DNA of 64,000 bases from Cinnamomum chago (lineage: Eukaryota > Streptophyta > Magnoliopsida > Laurales > Lauraceae): positions 21,985,501 to 22,049,500 of the forward strand of contig CP142455.1 in the NCBI GenBank assembly GCA_038049695.1. Direction: 5' to 3'. Under the pieces are notes generated by a model. It had not been told where the DNA came from and searched no databases. It worked only from the letters and a program-made list of their open reading frames with translations. The position numbers and the translations under genes are program-made. This document shows, in pieces, positions 11,693-23,400 of the stretch. Numbering within the stretch: the stretch's first letter is position 1; each line of letters opens with the position of its first letter.

Positions 11693-12663
11693 CATGGTTT
11701 AAAATCTCGGCTGATACCGGTTCATATCGGTCCATACTGCGACGATATTTTGCAGCGATATAAGTCAGGCAAAATATCGGCCGATATGGTCAAAATATTT
11801 GTTTTACCGATATTACCGATATCTCGGCTGATAATTTGAAAATATCGGCCGAGATGAAGTAATGTTCAAAAACCTTGATTTTTTGTAACTTTTTTCCTAT
11901 TTTTCCATTTTCTTCTCCTCTTCCCTCATCTCCTTAGAGCAACCATGTCTCCATAGCTCATTCTCTTATATATTTCCAACTTCCAATACCAGTTTTTGAA
12001 GAAATTATTTTATTTAGTAAGAGAAAATCAAATTAACTCCCTTATTTTTACTATTATGTGTTTTTATTTTTTATTTTTAGATAAAGCATAGAAATGAATG
12101 AAACGATCATTGGCATGTCATTTCTGGGTTTGTGTTGTGTTATTCACTTAGATCTACACACTTTCATGCTAGATCTACTTATAAATATGATTTTGGGTGT
12201 AAAAAATGGTTTTTTTTTTTTTAAAATCTTCTACTTGTAAAAAAAATTGCTGGAGTATTTATGATACTAAATAGTAAATACTAATAGCTTATTAATAATG
12301 TATAGATAATTATTATATCATCTTTATTTTCTTATATTTTACACTAATAAATTGATCATGAGCATCAATAATGGTTGCATTATATGAAATACTGGAGAAG
12401 ATAGCGAACTGCGACACAAACAAGACTCATGACTTAAGGTGTCTGAGATTTTAATTTATTGTTGTTACTAATGAAAAGAAAAAAAAAATTCTAGCATTTT
12501 TTAATATTTTGGATTTTTTGAATATTTGTGCGAATTTTTTTGGATTAAAAAAAAATTCACACCGCGACGATCTTGACGGATCGATATCCGCAACCAATAC
12601 CGATATCATATCAATTTTTCGGCCCGGCCGATACCGCGACCGAGACTGAGATTTTAAACCATG
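11693..12663. mobile_element. Non-autonomous DNA transposon, 971 bp, perfect 16-bp TIR and 8-bp TSD
   Basis: The element begins CATGGTTTAAAATCTC and ends with the exact complement GAGATTTTAAACCATG. It is flanked by identical 8-bp target duplications gttagggg (11685-11692 and 12664-12671). Both ends carry repeats built from (c)cgatat(c) and ggccgata words, a subterminal pattern. The interior is AT-rich without a transposase. The 8-bp duplication points to the hAT superfamily, but the TIR does not begin CAGGG/TAGGG, so the family is uncertain. Confidence 0.85.
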
Positions 12664-12671
12664 GTTAGGGG

Positions 12672-13930
12672 TAATTATAGGCAGGCTGACTGAAGGGCAG
12701 TCATGTTCCAAGGATCTAAATGTTGCTAGAGGAAGAAAGTGGTTGGTGCTTTGGCTTACACAAGAAAACTGTGTCCCCTATTTTCTTTTCTCTTGAAAGA
12801 GGATTTATTAATAAGGAAAAATCAGTAGAGCAACTAAATATATAAAGGCTATGGAGTATGGAATAACTATCAAATTAACTTAACAGCGCTTTGAACTACT
12901 ACAAGATACAACTAACTGGACTCTACTAGGACTACTACCACAATACAAAACCAAGCAAACTGGACTTTAGTTACTGGTTTTTCTTCTGCCTCCATTGACA
13001 TTTGTCTTGAAGCCAAAGGAAGAGGGCGTTCTAATGGCTGTTCAGTTCTAGTCTGCAGAGTGTCAATTTGTGGACCTTGCTCTCTTTCTGAAAACCACAA
13101 GTTGCAGCTAATGTTCAATTCAAGCCTTTCCAAAGACAACCACAACTTGCAGCCACTTATCAATTAAAACCTTTTCTATAGACAATTACTAGTGGATTGG
13201 TGTTAATCATTCTTAGACAATTGGCTGATCATCATCTACTGTTGGATTGAATTAGCATATAAATATACTCTTTAGCAATGAGTTTGGGTCTGGGTCCGGG
13301 CCATCGGAATGTAACATGTATGAATCCTGAATTGGTTCCAATAAATACATTCAAATCTGGATCTGACTTTTTATTGTAACAAAAATTAGTTCCATATCTA
13401 CTTTTTTTCTGGCAGAAGCCCCGAATAATTGAATTTCTGTTTTCAACCCTAATTGGATCCCATGCTAGCCAACTTGATTGCTGCAGGGTTTTTACTGGAA
13501 TGAGATTGTCCTCTCCTGTTTCTAATTTGGGTTTCTAATTTGGGAATTGCTATATATTTGCAAATTTGTATCTGTTTAAGCAACTTGGTCATTTCAGCTT
13601 CCAGCAGGTTTGTGGATTCTATGGTCACTGATCACTTTGTCCTGTCCAGTATTGATACCACTTATTTGACCAGATGCCCTGAAGTAGTTCATAGTTCAGA
13701 ACCAATCAAAGTTTAATTTGCATCTAGAACTAGCAGGGAAATGTGCGGAAATATAAGGATGTTACATGGATTACTCGGAAATGTAGAAAGTCTTTGCTAA
13801 ATTTTTTAGGGTGAGAAAGAGTCTTTGCTAATCCTTCCAGTTCTCTCCATCTTCTTAAATCCACTGTCCAAATTTGTCCAACATTCTGTATCGTAATTTT
13901 CTTGCGAGAGGAAATTCCCGAACTAAACCC
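12672..13930. other. Intergenic sequence
   Basis: No supported gene. An 83-codon minus-strand frame at 12912-13163 has no recognisable domain. The rest is ordinary AT-rich DNA. Confidence 0.5.
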
Positions 13931-13932
13931 CG

Positions 13933-13953
13933 CCCGCCGCCGCCGCCGCCGCC
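13933..13953. repeat. (CCG)n microsatellite
   Basis: About six CCG units in a short GC-rich island that precedes the G run at 14028. It creates spurious Pro/Ala-rich frames on both strands. Confidence 0.85.
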
Positions 13954-14027
13954 CTTATCTCCTTGCTTCCCCCACTTTTCCTGTCTCTCGTCCGCTCCAT
14001 CTCCCTGCCGTTCGGCCACTCAGGGCA

Positions 14028-14054
14028 GGGGGGGGGGGGGGGGGGGGGGGGGGG
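14028..14054. repeat. 27-base poly-G run
   Basis: An uninterrupted run of 27 G on the plus strand, next to the GC-rich island. It could fold as a G-quadruplex and its length is likely to be error-prone in any read set. Confidence 0.9.
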
Positions 14055-17000
14055 AGAAGGGTACTTTGAGGACAATGAGATGTGAAATAATAAATTTTCA
14101 GGAGAGAGGATGTAGAAAGAGAAGGGATGTGGGAAAGGAAGCCTAGTATGTGGCATTGGCAGCTCTCTTTTCTCACACTGTAATTTTTTAAGTTTCCAGT
14201 ACATTGTTCCTTTCTCCACTTCCCACTGTTTGACGAATCTATCATAATTGACTCTTGATATATTTCCATTCAAAATCAATTGTCAGAAACTCCTGGGATG
14301 GGCTCGACAGAGCTTAAAATAAGCAAAAGGGCCATGCAGGGGAAGATATTTTGTTCTTTCACTTTTTGTTAAGTGACCCTAGTGACGATCTTTTTTTTAT
14401 TTTTTATTTTTGAGTGACGTTAGTGACAACTGACAACACACTGTATAAAATATATACCATATATAGATGCTAAATAATGGCATAGAACATTCCTGCATCA
14501 TATATGAATTGTGCTTTAATTATTGTTTGTAATGAATCTGGGCTCAATTTAAATTCCCAGATCATACTAACAGGCTTTAAATGGGGAAGCATTATTAGTC
14601 AAGTTGGCCCCAGATGCAGGATTGGACTCGTGTACTGTAAATGAACTCTGCCCACATGGGAGTCTAGTAAGTTACAGCCTATGATTTATTTGTGTAACTC
14701 TCCTAACATGTAGATGATACAATTAAATTCCATCCCTCGGTTTTTTTTATTTGCTCAGATAACTGTAAATCACACTCCGTTTGTAGTTGTTTCTTCTGTC
14801 CTCTGGATTTTTAGGTAGAGATAGACTCACCCAGTAGGCACCCTCATAGATTTTTTTTATACGTTTTGAATTGTTGACATGAATGGAAGGAATCGGGATC
14901 TTCTACGGTGACCGTGAGTGAACCAATTATGATCCGTCATGTCACTTTGGGATAAAACCTCATAGGAGGATCCCGACTCAAATGAATGGAAGGTATGAAC
15001 GTAGGCATGATGGAGTGTTATTTTCCTTCTCTGTCTCCGCATGCACCCAGCCACCCACACTCTCTTTTGTGAAGCCCCTAACCATCAGCTGTCATTCCTA
15101 TGGAGAGGGAGGGCCTTTGTTTGCTGGGATTGAGTTCAGGAATTCAAAGAACACATTACTACCAATAGCCAAAAACTGAAGAAATAAAGGTGAATATCTT
15201 CTGCTTTAATTCATGCACAATGTAAAGCATGCACCAACTAGGAAATAAATTTGAGAATATGCATGAAATATGTATGTGTGCGTGTATGTGTGCACGTATA
15301 TTCTATACCTTTAAGCTGAGCAAAGGTTAAAAGAAAATAAGAGGGATTTTCAATTAACCTCAAACCACATTAGCTCCATAAGCAGTCACATATACAGTCC
15401 AGCTTTGTGTGGGACCCACTTGGCCCACCTTTTATTAGTACAGGCCTTTTCAAACTCTCATCCTCCCATGTTCTGGCATTGGGTCAATTTCACTCTCATC
15501 AAACCTTTATCCACTGCTGGATTAAATCTTAAAGAAGTCTATGGCTCTAAAATTCAAAGCTTTTAAATCAAGAGCTAGGATGATCTGACCAACCTGATTA
15601 ACCCTTGTCCATGAGGAGACTTTTCATGCACCTTTTCGTGAGGAGACTTTCCATGTACCTGAAATCCACTGATAAGTAGGCATCTTAGTGAGCCCCATGG
15701 GCAAAGCACTATGTAGTTTGCTCACGGGAGAACATGCCCAACATATAGGCAAATCTTCTTGTGATTTAAATGTGCAACGTCTTATGGTGTTTTTTTCCTT
15801 CAATTTTACTAGAGAGACTAATTATAATAATATAAGAAGCGAACTGATTCCAATTGAGAAATCAACCGCTTCATTTCAATTTTATTTTGACAATTTTGAT
15901 ATCAATTTGATCATCTTTAATGCCTCTTTAAATTCCTCTTAATTTTCACCTGAGTCTATTATTAACTCTTAAAACTGTTATGGAGATTTATAACTGAAAT
16001 TGGCATATATGGAGTTTTTTTTTTTTTTTTTTTTTTTGTAACTGAAATGAGTAATTGAGAAAATGAGTTGTAACCTTCTCCATTCAGTGTCTTCTCACCA
16101 CGAGCCTCTTTTCTATGTGGCATTTTTTTTCTTTTCTCCGTGTAAATGGCCGCAAGTCTCATTGTGTCTTCTCTTCTCTACAAGAAACTAAGATATTTGC
16201 ATATTTTTTACTCATTTTTTGTGATTTTAGTTTCCTTTTAATAATCTTAACTTCAATTTCCGACATAGATCATTATTCACGGTACCTATATGTGATAATG
16301 GAAATAGATATATTATTTTCTCTTGCTTAACGTAAGGCAACCAACTCACTATCAAACCTGTCTCTAAGTGGAAAATCTCATATTTTTAAATTTATTATAA
16401 TTTCACTCGTCTCAATATTTCATATTTCATGTTTCTACTACAGATTTTAAATTTCTATATTTATTAATTATTTTAAATTTTAATTGTGTAATTTTTAAGA
16501 AATCTATAAATTTGTGTGAGAAATTAACACTTCTATTTTATATTTTATAAAAAATAAATATATGAAATTAAAATTAAATTTTTTATTTATGCCATAAAAT
16601 TAAATGTTATTCTCTCTGTATTACTTTTAATGTCCATGCTAAGCACGGGGGCATTTTGCTTAGTTGTAAATTATTTTTAAAGATTAGAGCTTTTGTTTTA
16701 GACCAAAATCTAATTTGCTCTTATTAGATTAGACTACAGTTTCCAAAATGGCCCCTTAATTTACACTATAATGATGTCCTTTTAATGATTCCCACCAACA
16801 AAAGTAATCGGGGAAAGTAGTTTCTTAAAAAAAAGTAAACCTAGTGCAACGACTAGTTTTTAATATTGGCTGCTAACCTCAAGGCCAATCCTATATCTAT
16901 TATTGGGTGCAAAGAAACTTTCCAAAGGACACTCGAATGGGCACAAAGCTTGTCCCGGATTTGCTCTGATAGAGAAATTTTTTTGAAGAGGAGTTCATCT

Positions 17001-18640
17001 CTAAATAGTCGTAACATAGGAATTAAAGCTGCCAAAGGGGACATGACAAATAAGGGACTATTGGCAATCCTTTCATGTGTATAATACCTTAAAAAAGAGG
17101 CGAGGACTCTCACAATCCTTTCTTTTAATGAAATGGTTGGGTCAATCGCAATACTTTTGATTCATGATCTTTTCCTTACATCAATTCCTAATCATGCAAG
17201 GCAGCAGAGCACAATTTCTTAAACAAAACTCGACCCATTTTGGTTTGGCAAGACTAAGAAGTTACAGGCCATATAATGCCAACTCTCGACCTATCACAAG
17301 AAGGAGGGTTACTTTCAAAGTGGAACAATCAAATTGGGCAACAACATGAGAGGCATGTCACCTAGCATTTCCTCAATGGGACCATGGATCGAAACTGGTG
17401 TAGTCCAAAAAAGGGTGTGATTTTGTAAATTGTGTTGGACGGGTAAAATACTTTTGTACCTCCCTTTATTCTCTTTTTGTATTTTCTTTCTCTTTTAATG
17501 AAAGTTTTTATTACCATTTAAAAGAAAAAGAAAAAGGAGAGAGTATTTCTAAAGCTACCAAGGGACTGTTTAGAAGGAAAAATGGACGATGCGCCAACTT
17601 CATAAATGCACTTTAAGTACAATTCAACACGGTTTAGGTTGAATCTACACGGGCCTATTACTCCTATATAAGAGAGTTTGGAGGGTTAACTAGCCATAAA
17701 GCATAGATCTAAATTAACTTTGGGAGTTTGTTTGATTTTAGCGATCTCCAACGACATCATTTCATTAGCTTAGATGACTAAAAGTATCTAATGAGGCTAA
17801 TAATTAAATTTTAAGAGAAGCTTGGTCTAACAAACCTTCTTTCTCATTTTGCACTGGTGGGCCAGAGCACCATGGCAGTGTTTTTACTCAACCTATCCTC
17901 AGTTACTGGCACAAGACTATTAATCTAGCTCAGCACTTCTAGGTTTTCAAATTGTCCTTATAGACATTTACATAAATTAATAGCTTTGAGCCCCACCCTT
18001 AATATGGCAGTAAGGGTTCATTTATTTGCATTAGAATACATAAGAATTAAAATAATTCATGCCAATAAGTGGTTAAAAATGAAGATCAAAGTGAATAACC
18101 ACCCTATTAATGAAAATTAAATAAAAAAGAAGATGGGAAATGAATACCTACTTAATACATAGGGAGGAGGTCAATGTCTCATCTACATCTCCACTTTATT
18201 TTCTTCCCTCTTCACCTCTTATACTTCACCCCAAGGGTTCTTTTTTTTTTTTTTTCCCTATGAAAATGATTCACATGAATAAATGGTTTGCGTGCATAAA
18301 AGACTCACATGAGAAATACATTCCACTATTTGTCAATTTCACCTCTTTGCACATGTGAATTTAAAGTACATCCAATGGCCATACTTTTTTTCACAAATCT
18401 TTTACTATCCATGGTGGATCATGACTTCAAATTTGATCTAACTGTTCGAGGCTTCTTAAAGTTGAGGAACGGTTTGGATCTTGAAAAGGGGACCCCAGAA
18501 GTTCAAGTTGTGGATTTAGTGGTCTCAATTTTTTCACAAATTTCTTACAAATCGAGGGTAAGTCAATGGCTGAAAAGTGCCCCCTTACTCATTTTGGACA
18601 TTCTAAAGAGGATAGACGGATCAGATCTTGGAACTGAGAT
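14055..18640. other. Long intergenic stretch without a supported gene
   Basis: Only simple features are visible: a T run (about 16014-16037) and other A/T tracts. Around 17380-17540 the sequence ends in 'tcttttaatgaaagtttttattacc' followed by A-rich DNA, resembling the 3' end of a plant L1-type LINE, but no reverse-transcriptase frame precedes it. Frames at 15688, 16853 and 18309 have no domain and odd composition. Confidence 0.5.
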
Positions 18641-18647
18641 CCATTGG

Positions 18648-18684
18648 TATATAAAAATAAAAATAAAAATAAAAATAAAAATTA
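18648..18684. repeat. (AAAAAT)n-type microsatellite
   Basis: Repeated aaaata units give an artificial (IK)n stretch in a spurious frame spanning 18309-18779. Confidence 0.8.
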
Positions 18685-19071
18685 AAACACAGGCTAAGGA
18701 GAGTTTGTATAGGCTCATCACGTTAGGTATAGAAAAGGGAATCGACGGTCAAAAAGTTTTTTTTATGATTTTCTCATAATCCAAGAGAACATAATATGAA
18801 ATTTGAAGACTAGCTATTATTGACCTTTTAAAGCTGATGAACGGTTCGAATCTTGAAAAGAAGGCCCACGAAGTTTATAAGGTAGATCAAACGAATTAGG
18901 GTTTTTCCAAATCTTGCACAATCATTGACAATCCAATGGTTGAAATTTAATATATGAGCTGATTTCTACCCTTCTAAGATGTTTAATAGTTCAAATTATG
19001 GTTTAGGGGCCCATAAGAACGGGAAACAAATAATAAAAAAATAGGGTAACCCCTATTTCACCATCTGCAGC

Positions 19072-19167
19072 ACTATAATGTGCATAATAATAGAAAGGTG
19101 ATAAATGGTTTAACAACCCACTATAATGTGCATAATAATAGAAAGGTGAGAAATGGTTTAACAAACC
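19072..19167. repeat. 48-bp tandem duplication
   Basis: The unit starting 'actataatgtgcataata' occurs at 19072 and again at 19120, differing only by one or two substitutions and a one-base indel. Confidence 0.85.
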
Positions 19168-20130
19168 CACCCACCCCCAATCGCGCGCCGGTGATGAGTC
19201 AATAAAGGGCATTTTTTGAGTTGATGCTCATATCACTTTCGTACAAGTTTTATGCATACAAATTGGACTCACACCAAACAAATGTGATTTATATGTAATC
19301 GTTACACATGTGATTTAATTACATACATAAATGGGGACAAACAAATGACCACTAAAAAATAAACGACTCTTAAATGGAGCTATTTTGATCTTTAGTACCT
19401 ATGTGATCTAATGTGAACAAATAAATAGGCCATAAATAAAAAAATGATAGTATTAGATCTAACCCATCCCGGGTTGAGTTTAGTATTTAAAAAAAAAGTG
19501 AGAATTTTTCAAAAAGGTCAAAAACTTTTGCCTCATCAAAAGTCCATGAAAAGTTAAATAATTTCAAAAGTTTTCTATATGCATCGACAAAAATCTTGAA
19601 AAATGACAAAAACACCCTTATGCCATTTTTCTTTAATAAATCGTTGAAGAAAAAAAAAACGATGAAGTCTAACCAAAACGACCCAGTGGAGCCCACTTTT
19701 ACAAATCAAAATAGTTAGTTTTGGGAATGAAAAAAAAGGTTAATAAAAGATAATAACCTCCCACAAGGGAAGCCCATTTTTTCAAAAAACCTTTTTTTTT
19801 TTTTTTTTTATGGAGATGACTTGATTGAAAGAATTGTAATGTTTTTTTTTAATTTTTGAAAACATTCAAATCTTTATGCACATTTGTAAAAACGAGCCAA
19901 AAGTTTTATACCATTTCAAAATATTTCCCTTAGGGAAAAAGAAAAAAAGAAAAAACCTCGCTACCTAACCCGACCCAACCCATTGCCACCCGAAGGTCCA
20001 TGTACATTTTGTATTCCACTTGCGCCTTTTCTGGTGGGCCCCATTGGAAGGCGTTACAAACTTACGCTACTTCCGCTTCCGCTCTGCAGAATCAATGTGC
20101 TTAACTTGCACTCTTCAACTCCAGTTTACT
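19168..20130. other. Intergenic sequence upstream of TMN-B
   Basis: AT-rich with several homopolymer runs (for example T run at about 19793-19810). No gene or element ends recognised. Confidence 0.5.
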
Positions 20131-20139
20131 TGAAAGCAC

Positions 20140-20923
20140 TTTCCCTCATCTTTCTCTTTCTCTTTCTCTTTCTCTTTCTCTTTCTCTATCTCCTTTGATG
20201 CCCTAAATCCGTCTCCTTTTCCAGTTTTCTCGTCTCTACAGTCTACACCATCAAATGCATTCCTCGCATAGCATTTGAGTGGAATCTCAGCACTTCATGC
20301 AGTTCTCCAATCCCTAGATCTGTATCTAACTTGAACTCTTCGCTTCGGAAATTGAGGTAAAGATTATAACATACCCTTGCATTTTTGGTGAAAATCATGT
20401 TAGATCTGGTTTCTAGATCTTGCAGTGCGTTGATTCATTTCGGGGTTTCTGCTCTGATTTCTCAGTTTTTTCTTGTTCTAGATCTGTTGTATGAACGTTG
20501 CTCTTATTTCTGTTTATCTTGATTTGCATCGATTGAAGTAGATGATCGAGTCAGTTGGCCTGTAGTTATGAACGGTCAGATTTGCGTTGTGCGACACTTT
20601 AGGGGTTCTGATTCGGTTTCTGTATGGTGTGATTCGCAAATGATCACCACAAAGTTCACTTGCTCGATTTCTCAGTGCTGATAGAAAGTCATGAATTTCT
20701 TGTTCTTATTCTGTTGCTTTGAGGTTTTCTATTTGTTTGCTGTGCAACTATTTTGTGTTTGTTACTGTTTTATAGGTTTTAATGCATTTGCTTATGATTA
20801 TTGTTCCTGATCTGTTATATGAATGTTTCTGTTCATTGCTGGCATCATTTACTTTTTGATAGGATTGCTGCAGGAAACTAGTGTTGGGATTCACTGAAGA
20901 ATTGGTTTGTTGCTCTCGTTCCC
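20140..20923 (+). promoter_or_regulatory. TMN-B 5' leader with (TTTCTC)n tract and leader intron
   Basis: A pyrimidine microsatellite of repeated ctcttt units (about 20150-20187) lies in the promoter or leader, a common plant arrangement. A leader intron is likely from 20357 (attgag then gtaaag) to 20873 (ctgcag), after which 50 untranslated bases without any ATG lead to the start at 20924. Confidence 0.6.
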
Positions 20924-22905
20924 ATGGCTTCCTCACCATTCTCAAAGATTAGTTCTATGATTAGATCTGTTGTTTTTTCTTTGATTTTTCTCGCATGCTT
21001 CTGCAATGGGTTTTATCTTCCTGGAAGTTACATGCACACGTATTTGAAAGGGGATGAGATATATGCCAAAGTGAATTCCCTGACTTCGATTGAGACGGAG
21101 CTTCCATTTAGCTACTACAGCCTTCCATACTGCGAACCAGTAGATGGAATCAAGAAAAGTGCGGAGAATCTGGGAGAACTCCTTATGGGTGATCAGATTG
21201 ATAACTCGCCTTATCGTTTCCGGATGAACAAGAATGAGTCCCTTTACATCTGCACTTCAAATCCGTTGACAGAACATGAGACGAATCTCCTGAAACAGAG
21301 AACACGCGATCTCTATCAGGTGAACATGATCCTGGACAATCTGCCTGCAATGCGGTATGCCAAGCAGAAGGGGATTAACATCCAGTGGACAGGGTTTCCT
21401 GTCGGGTACACACCGACTGGAAGCAATGAGGATTATATCATCAATCATCTGAAATTCAAGGTTTTAGTTCATGAGTATGAAGGGAGTGGCATGGAGATAA
21501 TTAGCACTGGGGAAGAGGGCATGGGTGAATTTCAAAAGATGACGAGAAGGCATCCGGATATGAGATAGTTGGGTTCGAGGTTGTCCCTTGCAGTGTGAAG
21601 AGGGATCCGGAAGCCATGTCAAAGCTCAAAATGTATGATAAAATAGATACAGTGGATTGCCCGTTGGAACCGGAAAAGTCTCAGGTTATCCGCGAGCGGG
21701 AGAGAGTTTCATTTACTTATGAAGTTGAATTTGTGAAGAGTGATATTCGTTGGCCCTCGAGATGGGATGCGTATTTGAAAATGGAAGGCGCTCGCGTCCA
21801 CTGGTTCTCGATCCTTAACTCTCTGATGGTGATCTTCTTTCTAGCTGGAATTGTTTTTGTTATATTCTTAAGGACGGTGAGAAGGGACTTGACAAGATAT
21901 GAGGAACTTGATAAGGAAGCTCAGGCTCAGATGAATGAAGAGCTCTCAGGGTGGAAACTTGTGGTGGGTGATGTGTTTAGGGAGCCAGAGTGCTCGAAGC
22001 TACTCTGTGTGATGGTTGGAGATGGTGTTCAGATTGCAGGGATGGCTGTTGTGACTATCGTTTTTGCTGCTTTTGGGTTCATGTCACCAGCTTCTCGAGG
22101 AATGCTCTTGACAGGGATGATCATCCTCTATCTAATTCTTGGAATTGCTGCTGGGTATGTTGGTGTTCGGCTTTGGTGCACTATCAAAGGCCATTCAGAT
22201 GGATGGAGATCAGTTTCCTGGTCAGTTGCATGCTTCTTCTCTGGAATCGTCTTTGCTGTTCTTATGGTGTTAAACTTCGTACTTTGGGGGAGCAAAAGCA
22301 CCGGTGCTCTCCCCATATCCCTGTTTTTTGTGCTTCTATCCCTTTGGTTTTGTATCTCAGTGCCTCTTACCCTCTTGGGAGGGCTCTTAGGAACACGTGC
22401 TGAGCCCATACAGTTCCCGGTCCGAACCAATCAGATTCCTAGAGAAATCCCTGCACGGAAATACCCATCATGGCTCCTCGTTCTTGGTGCCGGCACCCTT
22501 CCCTTTGGAACCCTGTTCATTGAACTCTTTTTCATTCTCTCCAGCATCTGGCTTGGGAGGTTCTACTATGTTTTTGGTTTCTTGCTTGTTGTCCTACTCT
22601 TGCTTGTTACCGTATGCGCTGAGGTGTCCGTGGTCCTAACTTACATGCATCTCTGTGTGGAGGACTGGAGATGGTGGTGGAAGGCATTCTTTGCATCTGG
22701 TTCGGTTGCACTCTATGTTTTTTTGTATTCTATCAACTACCTGGTGTTTGATCTCAGTAGTTTGAGCGGTCCTGTTTCGGCTATACTCTATCTTGGCTAC
22801 TCATTGGTTATGGCTCTCGCTATCATGTTATCTACTGGCGCGATTGGCTTCTTGACTTCTTTCTACTTCGTTCATTACCTTTTCTCATCTGTTAAAATCG
22901 ACTAG
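20924..22905 (+). pseudogene. TMN11-like TM9SF copy broken by a 1-bp deletion
   Basis: This copy matches TMN-A along its whole length, including signal peptide, EMP70 domain, nine membrane segments and the C-terminal KID. Compared with TMN-A (gggtgtaatttc at about 9053) it reads gggtgaatttc at about 21523. One base is missing after codon 201, and the frame stops after 214 residues (21568). The downstream frame is then open to 22905. Translation from the normal start would give only part of the luminal domain without membrane segments. Otherwise the sequence is clean, so the break is recent, a sequencing error, or present in only one allele. Most substitutions are clustered at the two ends of the coding region. 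Confidence 0.85.
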
Positions 22906-23400
22906 CATACCAAAGATCTTGGGAAAGAAGTACTTGAGAATTGCTATGGTCAAAGACACAACGAAGATGCAGTTTTCTGTTTCCGTCTCCTGTTATACTA
23001 AGAGAATTTTGCTCTTACATGGATGCTGGTGTACGTTTACTGGTGTACGTTTACTGTTTTGGATCTTCTAGCTTGTTTATCATGCTTAAGGTGCACAACT
23101 CAGAACATGCTAGAGGTTTGGGAATGATTGCATTTATGGCCTAATGATATGTCAATATAAGTGCAGGGAGTAGTTTGGTGCAGCGTGTCTGTTTCACACA
23201 TCCAAATGTTGGAGATCTCTCTTTTGTTGCAGTTTGTTGTGACTCAAGTGCAGTTGTCTTCTTGTTCTTGATGTTGCTGAAATTGTTATTTCTGTATGTT
23301 TTCATACATAGTTCTCATCCTAGCAGTTGAAATGTTTCATTCCATTCGCGGTCTTTGTGGTCGCATTTGATTTTGTTTTGCTATTTCTTTTTTTATAGTA
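22906..23400 (+). other. TMN-B 3' region, parent of the array 3' segment
   Basis: From about 23007 (tttgctcttacatggatg) the sequence is nearly identical to 32374 onward in the tandem array and to the corresponding part of every unit. Upstream of that point the two differ, which marks a breakpoint. Confidence 0.8.

Noticed and set aside
13874..14279. Pro/Gly-rich frames
   Set aside because: They are artefacts of the CCG repeat and poly-G run.
18309..18779. 156-codon frame
   Set aside because: It contains an (IK)n stretch made by a microsatellite, has no domain, and sits in degenerate repeat DNA.
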